Below, one piece after another: positions 34,641-48,173 of a DNA stretch of 64,000 nucleotides. The notes below the pieces were generated by a model. That model worked only from the letters and a program-made list of their open reading frames with translations, was not told the DNA's origin and did no database searches. This DNA is from Wolfiporia cocos. Taxonomy: Eukaryota > Basidiomycota > Agaricomycetes > Polyporales > Phaeolaceae. The stretch spans positions 2,666,001 through 2,730,000 of the forward strand of contig JACCLO010000006.1 in NCBI GenBank assembly GCA_029448655.1. Reading direction: 5' to 3'. Every line of letters starts with the position of its first letter. The first letter of the stretch is position 1. The position numbers were made by a program, and so were the translations under genes.

Positions 34641-37600
34641 ATGCCCACAATGTCTCGCTTTTTCATCTTATCGGCTGCTGGCTTGGCTCTCTCGTTAGGC
34701 GCATCAGCTTACAGCTCTAAGAACACCTCATCAGCGCGCAGCTTGAACACGTATGATTACGAGTTATCAGTATGTGTGCACGGGGCTTCTTATACTACTG
34801 ACTGATCCTCGGTAACACAGCCGCTTCTGGTAGCGAATAGCAGACCAGGTTAGTAGTAATAATATTTCTGCAAGTTCTAATTAATGTCCTCAATCTCCAG
34901 CGGAATGTCCGCCTTGTTTCAATTGCCAGCTGGACGCGTTCACATGCGGTCACTTCGGCGACTGCTCAAGCTACGACGGACAGTGTAAATGTCCGCCTGG
35001 GTGGGCCGGCATTGATTGTTTGACACCACGTATGCTCTCCACCATTACATACTGCACTTCAATTGACGTTCGCGCAGAGTGTGACTCACTCGCTGATGGT
35101 GACAAGCGTAGACAGAGAGAAGAGGGCAAACAATGTGAATGTAAGGAAGGATGGGGCGGAGTAAACTGCAATGGTGCGTACTTGCATTGGATTCCGCATC
35201 ACGTTCCATACTCATGGCGGACTACACAGTATGTAAGACCGATGATGCGTGTATTGGTTTCCCACTTGCGGGGAAACCAATAGAGGACGGTGAACAGGTC
35301 AACAATATGACCTGCTACAAGGCAGGCGAAACCGTATTTGAGAACCACCAGATCTGCAAAGTGACCAGTGCGTATTGTTTCGAAGCGATGTGACTCTTCT
35401 CATTGACCATGATAGATCGCAAGATCCTTGACATGTTGCCCGATAGACCACCTGAAGTCACATTCAGCTGCAACAAAGTCGACAGCACATGCTCTTTCCA
35501 GTTCTGGACCGCACAAGTCGAATCATTCTACTGCGAGTTGACCCAATGTACGTCTGGATTTGAAACAGGGTATGACACCAACACTACGAAGTACGAATGC
35601 GAGAACATCAACTGCAAGTGCGTACCTGGTCGCTTCATCTGTGGGGAGAATGGCAGTATCGGTACGCGTATAGTCCGTTGCTATGGACAGCTCCTGAACA
35701 CTCATACTGCCTACCAGACATCACGGACTTCCTGAAAGAGGACATCACGGGCCCTGCATCATTCACCTGCAAAACCGGCAAAGGCTGCAGATTTGAGGAA
35801 CCTGGGATGAACATGCTCATTGATACATTCTTCGGAGATGCCTATATCACACTGGAGTGCGATAGCGGCGAATGCTTGCACTACTCACAGGTGCCCGGTT
35901 ATGTGGTAAGTCGTTGGCGCTTTCTCCTTATATGAGTAATCCGAAACAAGAGCATATAGGCACCTCCAAAGCCTGATAATAGCAAGTTCATTGCTTTGAG
36001 CATTGCAGGTGCAGGCCTCATCTTCCTAGTCACCTCTGCGGGTAGTTATTAGACCCTTTGATTTGAGTCCAAAGTCGCTGACGCGATTCGTAGTATTCTG
36101 GTATGCTGGTAGAGCACGCTCTGGTGACTTCGGCGGCATCCGGCTCCCAGAGAGCGAGACGGCGAAACTCATGACAGACCATGTCCCCGCGTCGCTCCAC
36201 TTCTCCGATATCTCGTACACGCTCGGTAGTCGCACAATCCTGGAGGACATATCGGGCTCTGTCAAGCCTGGGCAGCTTATGGCAATTATGGGTGCCTCGG
36301 GGGCAGGCAAGTCGACGTTCCTTGACATTCTTGCCCGGAAGCGAAAACGCGGTGTGGTGGGTGGGCGCACGCTCGTAAATGGACGAGAGGTCGCGGATGC
36401 GGAGTTCAAGAAAGTCATCGGATTCGTGGACCAGGAAGACACGCTGATGAGCACACTCACGGTATACGAGACGGTGCTGTACTCCGCGCTACTCAGGTTA
36501 CCGCGTGAGATGAGTTTGGAGGCGAAGAAGTTCAGGACGCTCGAGACGATGCACGAGCTGGGCATTCTTGGAATTAAGGATTCCAGGATCGGCGATTCAG
36601 GTACACAAAGTTTGGATATTTGCGTTAAGACCGCCAGTTGATATGATTTTGCAGGTCGCCGGTCTATTTCGGGCGGTGAGAAGCGTCGTGTGTCGATTGC
36701 TTGCGAGCTTGTCACGAGCCCATCCATCCTCTTCCTGGACGAGCCGACAAGTGGTATGCACTCGTTAAGATGTTTTGCATATGTGATTAATGACTTCATC
36801 TCTTGTAGGGCTTGACGCTTTCAACGCGCTGAGCGTCATTGACAGTCTGGTCACACTTGCAAGGGAGTACAAGCGTACCGTTGTCTTCACGATTCATCAG
36901 CCTCGCAGCAATATTGTCTCTCTCTTTGATCAATTGGTTGTATTGGCCCAGGGCAAGCTCGTGTACTCTGGAGAGGCCGATCGATGCCAGAGCTATCTGA
37001 CTCGTATTGGCCACCCATGCCCTGCTGGGTTCAACCTCGCGGACTACTTGAGTACGTACTGATCTTCTGGGATCTGTAGCAAATATTGATCTTCCCCTCT
37101 CGATAGTCGATATGACCATGCAGGCAGACGTAGAATCCCGGTCATCCGGCAGTCCACCGGGCGAGCTGGCAACCTCTGACGATGGAAACGTTCGTGATGA
37201 GGAGCGTGCGTTCAACCCCAGCGCCGTCACCGTGTCTGTTTCTGCCCGATCCCACGACCAATCCTCTACAGAGGGTGAATCTACAGAGCTACAGCCTCGC
37301 AGTAGTTCTATTACAGGCTCTGCGTCTGGGTATGTCAAGCGCAAGACGTCACAGTTGTTGAACGCCATCACGCCGTCTTCGGGCCCTGGCAATGCCCCTC
37401 TTCCCCCTCGTCTTCAGGTGCTGGTTGAGGCATATGCCAACAGTGATATTGCGTTGGAATTAAAGGCAGAGATCCAAGAGGTTGCCCAAACGTCGTCTAG
37501 CCAGGATTCTGCCAACGAGCTGCCAGACGTCGCACTTGAGAGCTCTATCACCCGAGGGCGCAAGCGCGCAAGCTGGGGCACACAATTCCGCATTCTGAGT

Positions 37601-38831
37601 GGTCGTGCATTCAAGAATCTGTATCGCGATCCTGCTCTCCTGGCAGCCCATTACATTTCTGCTGTTGCGGTTGCATGTGAGATTATCTTGCTCTCGTCTA
37701 ACTGCTTACTGATTTTTGCGAAGTGATCTGTGGATTCTTCTTCCACAACGTCGCGTACGTATCCGTGTTATTCTGCTCTCTTCTCATTCTCACATCATCA
37801 CAGAGACGATATTTCTGGCTTCCAGAACAGACTTGGTTCGTGATATCTCGCGACCCCCTGTATATGTTTGGGCTAATACGTCTTTTTCAGGGTTCTTCTT
37901 CTTTACCTTGGCGCTGTTTGGGTTCTCTTGCCTCTCGAGCCTGACCTTGTTTGCGAATGAGCGAATTCTCTTTATGCGGGAACGGTACGTCTTGGGGGCG
38001 TCGGTATCGATTTCACCTAAACAGTCATCACTGCCAGCGCGAACGGGTACTACTCATCGTTCACATATTTCTCCTCCAAGGTATGGAGCTTGTTCACAAG
38101 CTCCTATAGTTACCTTGGACTGATGGGATGACAGATCCTGTTCGATATCCTTCCGCTGCGCGTAGTGCCACCCCTCGTCTTTGGCGGGATCGTTTATGGG
38201 CTTGTCGGCCTCGTGCCCACCGTTGCCGGTTTCTGGAAGTTCATGCTTGTGCTCGTGCTATTCAACCTCACCACCGCCAGCGTGATCCTCCTGTTGTCCA
38301 TCGCCTTCGAAAGCACCAGTGTCGCCAGTCTAACGGGAACATTGATCATGCTGTTCAAGTATGCCACTGCCTTCCTTTCTGCCTAACACATGTCCTGACC
38401 TTCGCACCCTAGCCTGTTGTTCGCCGGGTTGCTGATCAACCGCAAGACTCTTGGTCCCACCTGGGAATGGTTGAATACGACTTCCTTCTTCCATGCCGCT
38501 TTCGAGGCCTTGGCGGTGAACGAGCTCCGATACTTGCAGCTCAAGGAGGACAAAGTGAGACACTTCGAGATTTCTCCTCAACTGTGGGCCGGATCTAACC
38601 TGGGTTCGATCTTTAGTACGGAGTAGACATTGATGTTCCTGCGGCAGCCATCCTCTCCACGTTCGGGCTCAAGGCTCAGGTATGTTTGACACGCTAATAA
38701 TCTTACGTGCTCATCTCACTCTTGCCTAGTCGTTCTGGTGGCCCAATGTCTCACTACTCGGCATATTCTTCGGAGTGTTCACGATTGCCAGTTATCTGAC
38801 CCTCCACTTCTACGTTAGGGAGAAGCGGTAG
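34641..38831 (+). CDS. ADP1-like ABCG transporter with EGF-like ectodomain
   Basis: Half-transporter of the ABCG (White/Adp1) group. Start [14 protein letters not shown] gives a signal peptide. A cysteine-rich extracellular region follows with EGF-like motifs ([24 protein letters not shown]) and many paired Cys (34.9-35.9 kb), then a transmembrane helix (about 35990-36110). The ATPase domain has Walker [11 protein letters not shown]-loop VDQEDTL, signature [10 protein letters not shown], Walker [13 protein letters not shown] and the switch His in [10 protein letters not shown] Ser-rich, charged linker of ~150 residues leads to the membrane domain ([13 protein letters not shown]; about 37.6-38.8 kb, six helices over several exons). 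The end is HFYVREKR with TAG at 38829-38831. Yeast Adp1 has the same order; substrate is unknown. Confidence 0.93.
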
Positions 38832-39010
38832 TATCGGACGGTACCTTGACCAGCTATATAGCTATCCTCTGTAATGAGCCTGAGCTCACGAGTTATCGTG
38901 TAGTATCTGTACAGTACGCATTGTTGGAATCACGCAGCCTGCTCTAGTTGATCATGTATAATCACGGTTGATATGTTATTGGGCATTTTCCGCCAGTGAG
39001 AGATCGCGCT

Positions 39011-40801
39011 TCACTGGTGTGCGGATTGCCTCGCCTCGAGGATGGTCTCCTTCAGCCGTTTGACCGCCTCCTCCACCTGGTCTTCGTCAAGCAAGCTGAA
39101 CGCGGCGCGTACGCACGCCGTCTTCCCTCCACGCGGGAGGAACACCGTACCGGGCAGGGCCAGCACGCCGCGCTCATACGCCTTCGTCCGGATGATGCTC
39201 TCCGAGTCGCCCTCCTCGCCGTCTCCACCGTCGGAGCCCAGTAGCAGCTTGAACCTAAAGTACACCACAATCCGTACCATCAGCACCACGCCCATCGATC
39301 GCATGGGACTGGCTGGGGGCGCACCAGAAGAACATGCCCGCCTCGGGGTCGGTCCACTCGGCGAGCCCTGTAAGATGGCGGCGCAATGCGCCCGCGAAGA
39401 CGTCGCGCTTGGCGCGGTAGAAGCTCGAGACGGCCGCGGTGTGCGCCGCGAAGCCGGCGTAGCCCCACGCGTCGAGCAGCGCGAATGTGAGCGTCTGCGT
39501 GAGCGAGGGCGTCTGCAAGTTCGCGACCGCGGTCTGGTGTGCCGCCCCGCGTCAGATTTAGTGGGGGAAAGCGGGGGAGGAAGGGAACGCACGTGCATGT
39601 CGATCGCGGTGAGGAGCGGCTCGGGTCCACACGCGAAGCCGATGCGGATGCCGGAGGAGAGGATCTTGGAGAGGCTGTCGAAGCGGAGGACGCGCCCGAC
39701 CTCGGGCTGCTCGAGCTCAAGGGCGAAGTAGGACGGGTGCCGCGGGCTGTCACCGTAGTAGAGGTAGTAGTACGGGTCGTCTGCGCTCGCATTTTAGCAG
39801 TCAGCCCCAAAAGGAAAGTGTGGGTAGAGAGGCATACCTTCCAAGATGATGAAGTTGTGCTCACGGGCAAGCGCGAGCACTTCTTGGCGGCGGTCGAGCG
39901 TGGCTGTCATTCCTGTCGGGTTGCAGCCGTACTGCCCATGGTCAACGATGAGCACGTGGCGGAAACTGGACCTCCACACGTACTGGCACGGTGTATAGTA
40001 CTTTTGGTTTGGGCTTCGACTCTGGCCAACTCTCGAGGATGGACCGTAGTAAGCTTGATCGGATTCCTTGAGAATCCGTTTCGACCTCTACGCCGGGCAT
40101 ATATGCGTCAATTTGACCGCATGTCTGGAATGCGATCGAGATATTTACCAATTAGGTCGCAGTGCAGCGATTGGAACATGGGAAGGACTCCACTATGCCT
40201 TCGGGTGAGAGCCAGAATGTCACCGGAATATTATACAGACCTACGCATATACCGGGCATTCGACGAGGACGGAGTCGCCGGGATTTACCATTGTCATCAC
40301 GGCCTGCACCAGTCCAGTACATTCAATGCACCCACAGACCAAGTTCTTCCGCACACACCTTGAATATCACGTCCTGCGATCCCGCGCCTATGCTCACGCG
40401 CCAGTCCTCGCCCTTCTTCCGACCGTGCTCGCGCTCCTGTAGGCCGTACACCCACTCGCAGAGCGCAGGCAGTCCCGCAGTAGGCCCATACTGCAGGCCA
40501 TCGGCAAGCGCCTGCCCATGCACCTCCGTCGTGATCTCGTGTGTGGGGTCAATGGGCGAGCGCGAGGTCAACGTAACGGAGGTGAGCGGGAAGGTGGTCG
40601 CGTTGGGCTTGCCGGCGAGTAGGGAAATAACGCCTGGACGCGCCTCGAGCGGGTAGAGACCGCGTACTACATGGTTCGCGTCTGTGTTAGCTGACCGTGG
40701 CTAAGAGTATGCGCTAAAGACGTACTGGGACTAGGCTTGCGCTCCTTGGCCAAGTCGGAGAGGAAGGGCGCGTAGAATTCAGGCGGGAGTGCCTTTACCA
40801 T
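39011..40801 (-). CDS. ARO8-like class I/II aminotransferase, copy 1
   Basis: PLP-dependent transaminase of the Aro8/2-aminoadipate/kynurenine group. Starts MVKALPPEFYAPFLS. Exons give VISLLAGKPNATTFP, DGLQYGPTAGLPAL, SIGAGSQDVIFK, YGCNPTGMTATLDRR (PLP-contacting NPTG), EDDPYYYLYYG, the Schiff-base Lys in FDSLSKILSSGIRIGF, WTDPEAGMFFW, and a C-terminal AYERGVLALPGTVF, ending at 39011. Introns sit at the same places as in the paralogue at 62.3 kb (after the N-terminal exon, after VIFK, after LEG, after FFW). Convergent with the ADP1-like gene, 180 bp apart. Part of the NPG-to-DPYY region contains a central-exon join that I only placed roughly. Confidence 0.92.
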
Positions 40802-41360
40802 CTTACTTTGCGGGGCTAGCTCTGTTTTGATTTTGTGATATTGTAAATGGTCATATAAGATACTGCTTACCGCTCACGAATGTTAAGCACAAGTTGAGTG
40901 ATCCAGTGGAAGTCGCAGCGAGCACGACGCGACTAGAGATCGAGTCACGATCGCCGATCACGATCCAAAACATGCGTGGTTGTGGCGCGCAGAATATGTG
41001 GCACGTGTGGCAAGCTATAACCGCTCTGATATTCCTACAACTGCGCATACACATTTGTATTGAAATAGCCTTGCTTAATTTTCTGTACTGTATCCAGTAA
41101 TGTTTGGCTGGCTAATGAGAATCAAATGTACTCATGGTATTGAGGGACTGAACTGGTCTGGCAATGGAGCATATACCAGTACTCACGTAAGAGCTGACCA
41201 TCATATTCCGTTCAAAAGGCAAAGGAATAGACAATTACCGTCATACATGTACTTCTGCATTGATATGATCTACTGCCGTGTACTCTGATGGCCGATCGTT
41301 GAGCACGAGGAGCACAACTTATTTCCACGAGATTGCTTGTCGAATACTACATACCTGCTG
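40802..41360. other. Intergenic, no gene seen
   Basis: Lies between the aminotransferase start and the stop of the PLP-homeostasis gene, both on the minus strand. AT-rich in its right half; ORFs are short. Confidence 0.5.
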
Positions 41361-42378
<1,018 letters not shown>

Positions 42379-42633
42379 TTAGGGCAACGATCGTATGTAC
42401 CTTACATAATCTTACGATAGGAACCTAACCGTGAAGGTAAGGTGGCGCACCGCCCAACGTGTTCTGTCTCCAGCTACGATGTAAGTTTTCGTACTCTGGT
42501 CCTCAGATTGACCATACGCTGATCATCCGCTTACTGAACTGTACTTCATCTTGCCGCCTGCCAATGCATTTCATGATCACGCAACTACGTGCCAAGATAG
42601 TCTCCACTTGCTGGGTAGTTCAGCGAGTTTATC

Positions 42634-44680
42634 ATGCCTGCTTTCCAGCTGCCTTCTTTGGCGACAGTCAGCGAGGCAAATGCGGCCACATCGACCGGCT
42701 CGAAACGTTCTCGCGATCGCGATGATTACAAGGTCTCAAAATGCTCGAGAGTAGAACAAAAGCGCGACGGTCTTCGCAAGGCGGCCTTGGCTGCTGCGGA
42801 TGGCGTGGACACTTCTCTTAAGGTCTGGAAAGAGCTTTTGGATGTCATCAAAGGAGGTTTTTTCAACTTCAGCGTCCGGGATGCTCGGGTCTGTTTAGTC
42901 ATATGGGAGACCACAGTTGTCGAAGCTCGCAACGAAAACACCGTCTGGGATGATAGAGCTCGCGATTTGCTCCAGCGTCGCTTGTTGGTTCCAGATGACA
43001 TGGATGAGGACATAAGTGAGTTCCTTTGACTCGTGGGGGGTCGCATGCTCACTTCCAATATTTCCACAGAGATTCTCCTGGCAAAAGCAAATGCGACGTA
43101 TTCTGCGTTTGCGGAAGCCCAGATTGCCTATCTCAGTTGCCGCCCTTCTCCTTCCGAACTCGCCAAGCCTAACATCTGGAGCAAGGAGCAGAAGACTTGG
43201 GACCGTTTCCTCTGTCTTCGCCCATCTATGAGGAGAGGTCTCCCCATGTCCACTTTGCACACCATCTTCGGCACTTTCCAGCAGGAGGTTAACGCTACCT
43301 TCCCATCACATGAGCATGCAAACGAGGCTCTCCGCATTGCTACTTTGCTCTGCGCGTCAATGGGTGAGTCCTTCAAAGACGAAGATGCTCGAGGGCAGAT
43401 GTTTTTGCAACACATTGGCAACTTTTTCCATGTTGGCTCTTGGACAACAAAATTCTCTATTGAACCGCCCGCCGACTCTTCTGGGTCCCCGGGTGGAATA
43501 TTGTTCCTTCATGTCGGAGAGAAGATTCCCGGTGTAATTTGTGAGTATAAGTTGGAACCGGGCTCTGGAGGTTCCGACGCTTATCTGCAGTGCGCGCGTG
43601 ACTATGAGCTGCTCGTGAATTATCTCAATGGAGGTGCTGGGAAGTCTGAGATGAAAAGAACACACATACGCCACGGGGCGCCGATGTTGCTGATGTCTGT
43701 GATAGATGTGTTTTTACTTTCATGTCCTGCACCACGATATGCTCGACGTCGCCGGCATAGGACCAATACTCATTGTCGCCGGTGGTTTTTACGACGGCAA
43801 GTCAGTCATTGTAGAACCGTTGATCCGACCCTGTCTCATGATGGAGGATGACACGGACAAGCGGCAGCAAGAACTGGCACAGGTGCTATACGCAAGTTTC
43901 AACGCTGTGCGAGCATTTCATAGGTATGTCCCCAATCGTTCTACGGATTCGTATGTTCTCATTTTCACGATTCGGTAGCTTGTTAGAAGCCCCGCTGTCT
44001 ATGACTTATGCTTGTGGAACGCCACGAGTCTATCCCTCGTTTTGTCGCTTGGACACGAGAAGAGAAGCCCTCCTTCAGTTTGAGGAACGTCTCATTCCTG
44101 TCGACACTGGCCACCACCTGTCATTCTCTGGCAAGTGTCGAGATCCCTCAACTTCGACATGGAACAAGGTGGTTGTCAAGCTTGTAAAAAATTACGGTTC
44201 TGAGGTGCACAGGTTCCTAGCCGGCCACAACCTTGCACCCATCCTTTACGGCTCTGTGGCGGCCGTAGGTGCGCCGACAGCATACGTGATGAGTCTGCTC
44301 GGGAAAGAATGGATAACACTGTTTGAGTACCGCAGTTGGCTCCCTCGGATGCGTCCACAATCACGAACGCCATCACGGCCGGTCTGAACAAAGTCCTTGA
44401 GTTATTGGAGAGCAAAGATTATGTGCATGGGGACCTACGGGACAACAACATCATGATCCTAGTGGATGCAGAGCGGCGTCCTGTTCTCGATGCAGGTCAG
44501 GCGCAGCTAAGGGTCATTGACTTTGATTGGGCGGGAAACGCTGGAGAAGTCCGATATCCTGCGCGAAGGAACGACTCCATTGAAGGATGGCCTGGACGAG
44601 CAGGTGAGCTCATTGAGGCTGGGCACGACCGTCAGCTGGTGAAGTCATGGTGGCCGCAATTGCTTCCCGGCCAAGAGTAA
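42634..44680 (+). CDS. FunK1-like fungal protein kinase, frame disrupted
   Basis: Member of the agaricomycete-expanded FunK1 kinase-like family. The N-terminal half is a helical regulatory region (KVWKELLDVIKGGFF, DDRARDLLQRRLLVPDDMDED). The middle is beta-rich (GEKIPGVICEYKLEPGSGGSDAYLQCARDYELL). The kinase C-lobe has YVHGDLRDNNIMI (HxD catalytic loop) and VIDFDWAGNAGEVRYP (a DFD in place of DFG, usual in this family). Two frame changes lack a good GT/AG intron: near 43705-43760, and at about 44330 (after ITLFEY). These may be sequence errors or real decay. It starts at MPAFQLPSL, 288 bp from the divergent PLP gene. Confidence 0.75.
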
Positions 44681-44976
44681 CATGGTCGCTCGTTTGATCT
44701 GGCCAGTGTTCTTCGGACTCATCTGCTTATCTTCACGCTGCTCAATGTACTGTACTGTGTATGATATTCACAAAATATGTCAGAGCATTTAGTTCACCTG
44801 CACGAGGTTAAGCGCCAGCGAAATTCTGAATCAAAGAGCGTCGGCCGGTCCCGCAGGCCAGTCTCATGGCCAGTCGCCAATCTCAAAGTTTGGATATGGC
44901 CAACGCCAGAGCCCAGTGCACGCTCGCCCTGCCTCCACTTTAGACCCCCATCTCCCCGCCCGTCGCGCGCACCAAC

Positions 44977-46310
44977 ATGGATGCTGATCCCGGGGGAGGC
45001 TCGTCGACGCCGCTCTCGTGGGCGAACGTCGGGCTCGCGTTCTCATTCATCGTCTTCGATGGCATTATATCCGTGACATTCGGCCTGGGCGTCGGCAGTG
45101 GGCTCGTGACGGCCGCTGTGCGGTGCATCATCCAGCTTAGCGTCGTCGCATTGATACTGCAAAAAGTGTTCGAAGCAGAAAACCCGCTGGCGGTGGCGGG
45201 GATTGCCTGTGAGTGGTTGCGCAGCTTCAAGCAGTTCACAAAATTAAGTGACCGTTAGTCCTGCTGAACTTTATGGGCACTATCGAGACAGGTGAGCGTA
45301 TTGGTGAAGGTCAGCGAAGAGACAACTTCACGCGCATGCAGTGGTGAATAAGTCGAAGAAACGGTATAACCATATGGTGCGCAGTCTTGCATTCTATTCA
45401 GAGAGTTTGGTGGATTCAGGGCGAGATTCTTCAGTTCCCATCCGTACTCATTGGAATGCTTGGGTCTACAATCCCTGTGTCTATCATTGGAGTTCGCTAT
45501 GCGATGGTCGTGGAGCCATTTTGGCAGCCGGAGCAATACAGCACGTTAATGCCCCTTGGATTTGAAGTGCATGGTGTAGCTAACCATATCGACCGGCTAT
45601 AGTTCCTATTGTTGGCATGCTATGCGGAGGCGCAATTTCAGGCATTGTGGTGTCTGTAACATATGTTTTGAAAGAATTACAGTATGCGTTCCTGTCTGCT
45701 ATGTTTGAGCAATTCTGTTACTGACCGCGTTGATCGCAGCGATAACAAGGACAAGGTCGAAATGTATCTCGCATTTGGTGCCTCAAGATTTGAGGCCTGC
45801 AAGCCAATCGCAAAAGAAGCCCTGCGGCTCGCGCTCACTCCCAACATCAACCAAATGAGGCATGCGTCTCACTAATATCTCCACATCACACGCACTAATG
45901 CAATGAATCACAGTGTGCTCGGAATCATTGCCATCCCGGGGATGATGACCGGTGCGATCCTCGGTGGCTCCTCCGTCGAGCAAGCCGCGCGGCTGCAGAT
46001 GGTGATCATGTTCATGATCTCGTCCTGCACCGCACTCTCGTCGATCGTGACGACGTGCCTCGCGCTCGCGGTCGTCGTCGACAACGAACATCGCGTGCGC
46101 AGCGATCGCATCGACGCGCGCCCGCACGCGGTGTGGCGCGCGCGCAGCTGGCTTGTCGAGCGCATCACTGAGCACTTGAAGCATGCGACGCACAGGGCAT
46201 GGAAGAAAGCGCGACCCATGTTCAAACGCGCAGATAGCAGTTACCGGTCAGTGGATAGCCCGCTGGAGGACAGGACTGATAGGGAGCGGCTGCTTCCTGG
46301 GGGACGGTGA
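44977..46310 (+). CDS. FetB/UPF0014-family membrane permease
   Basis: Polytopic protein of the FetB (YbbM)/ALS3 family, about 7 predicted helices. In bacteria FetB pairs with the ATPase FetA for metal export; plant ALS3 acts in aluminium tolerance. Motifs: WANVGLAFSFIVFDGIISV, GLVTAAVRCIIQLSVVALILQ, PIVGMLCGGAISGI, VEMYLAFGASRFEACKP (conserved E..L..GAS..EA), IIAIPGMMTGAILGGSS and VIMFMISSCTALSSI. The C-terminal ~70 residues are basic and cytosolic. About five exons. No partner ATPase of the FetA type lies in the window. Start is Met at 44977 just before the first helix. Confidence 0.85.
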
Positions 46311-47201
46311 CTGAAGGGGCTATCTCCTTAGCCTTTGACGATACTAGAACGGTATATGGCCTGCGTGGTTGTATGGATTCGATGCAGCCTACGCTGCGAT
46401 ATACCGCAGCATTTTCATCGTTATATCTTTTGCACTCTTACTGTGTGGTGACTCAAGCGCTTGCTAGGCAATGGAAAACAAGCAACGCTTTCATTGATGC
46501 GGACTCAGAAAATCAATCGACCTGCATACAACTTGTCTGCAAGCGTCAATGTGCGTGGCGCTGTGAATGTTGCTCTTTATCTTCCAGAGTTCGGCAAGAA
46601 CACTCTGTGCGACCATCAAAGCCAAATGATCGCTGTGGTATGTGTGGTTAATTGTGTGCTACTTCTGTCTGTCAATGAGGACCACAACCCGGATATTGAT
46701 TCACAGGCGCTATCATCGAGTTGGACATTGTAGAATATTGTTCTTCGCAGACGGGTGGCCACCTAACAACCCCGTGAGTTGTGCAGCACCCGGCCAGTCA
46801 CTAGTCAAGACTCAAACATCAGGGAGAGATCTCTGATGCGCTATCTGTGGCCAAGTTCAATGGGGGAGTTCATTTTGTCGAATGTTCTTGCAAAAGCAGT
46901 TGAAAGCTTTCCGAGCACCTATGATCTCGTGCACTTTCGAAACTCTGATGAGAATTAATTGCCGTTCCACCGTGAGGTCTTGCTGCTTTATAATAGCGCC
47001 CTCGCATCTCCCTCCCGTTCTCTCATCTGGTGCAAAGCAGCTGCAGAGCAGCCGAGCATTCCAGTACGCGCATCAGGCAAGGCGAGCTCAGTAAAAGTAG
47101 TGGCCATGTGCCAGGGGTCCCTTCACGCTGCCGCAGCCCATTTCGTTTGTACTCCGACTACATCCGCGACGCTCTCCGGACGCTGTCTCGGTTTCAGTTC
47201 A
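46311..47201. other. Intergenic, no gene seen
   Basis: Lies between the FetB-like stop and COQ4. ORFs present are short and unsupported; the 3' part carries the COQ4 promoter. Confidence 0.5.
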
Positions 47202-48173
47202 ATGTCTGTCTTTGCTGCGGTAACGCGTTCAACAACGCGCCCTGCTCTACGAGCATGCGCGGCGGCATCAACTATGTGCTTGCGAATTGTGCAGACGCGC
47301 TCTGCAAGCACTCAGCCGGCTTACGAGGGACATATACCCCTCAGCTGGTTCGAAACCGGCTTTTTGACAGTCGGATCTGCCATCATGTCTCTGGTAGACC
47401 CTCGTAGGGGAGGTGAGTGACCAAGACTCATACAGTCACCCGTATATATCTCGCCTCCAAGATATGGTAGCTGCTCTCGGCGATGTCACTTCTGGGCCGG
47501 TTCTTCCCCGGCTGCGCGACATCATGCTGGAGAGCCCCGAGGGCCGCAAAATTCTCAAAGAGCGACCACGCGTGAACTCGCAAACGGTGGACATGAATCA
47601 CCTCGCCCTGCTCCCCGAGGGCACCTTCGGGCGGGCTTACGTGACCTGGCTCGAACGCTGCGGCGTAACGCCTGACACGCGCGAACCCGTACGTCGTCCG
47701 CCCTCGCCCGCGCGCGCCGCTCACGCCCGCAGGTGCACTACGTGGACGACCCCGAGCTCGCGTACGTGCTGCAGCGCTACCGCGAGTGCCACGACTTCTA
47801 CCACTGCGTGTGCGGCCTGCCGGTGAACGTCGAGTCGGAGCTCGCGCTCAAGTTCTTCGAGTTTGCGAACCTCGGCCTGCCCGTCGCGGGCGTCGCTGCT
47901 GCGTTCGGACACCTCCGCCTTTCGCACGAGAAGCGCGCCCGCCTCTTCCGCGAGTCCGTCCCGTGGGCGGTCAGGTGCGGCAGCAGCGCACGCAGCCTCA
48001 TCTCGGTGTACTGGGAGGAGCGGTGGAGTCAAGATGTCGAGGAGATGAAGAAGGAGTTCGGCATCTGGGACCCGCCAGAAGCGAGATGGTCCAAGCCTCT
48101 TAGTGAAGCAAAGGCGGCGGCAGCGAAGCGACAAAGGGAGGCCGAAGCTCAGCTGGCCAAGCGTTCACAGTGA
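47202..48173 (+). CDS. COQ4: Ubiquinone biosynthesis protein COQ4
   Basis: Mitochondrial inner-membrane component of the coenzyme Q synthesis complex. Three exons with introns at about 47412-47459 (GTGAGT...AAG) and about 47690-47732 (GTACGT...CAG). The N-terminus MSVFAAVTRSTTRPALRA is a basic, acid-free mitochondrial presequence. The family zinc-site HDxxH-x11-E is seen as HDFYHC followed by the Glu 12 residues on. Other family blocks: SWFETGFLTVGSAIMSLVDPRRGDMVAALGDVT, FGRAYVTWLER, and YWEERWSQDVEEMKKEFGIWDPP near the end. An in-frame Met further upstream would only lengthen the presequence. Confidence 0.95.

Noticed and set aside
36026..36799. 257-codon minus-strand ORF
   Set aside because: Mirror of the ADP1-like ATPase exon; Walker A, signature and Walker B motifs are on the plus strand.
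39042..39731. 229-codon plus-strand ORF
   Set aside because: Antisense to the GC-rich 3' exons of the aminotransferase.
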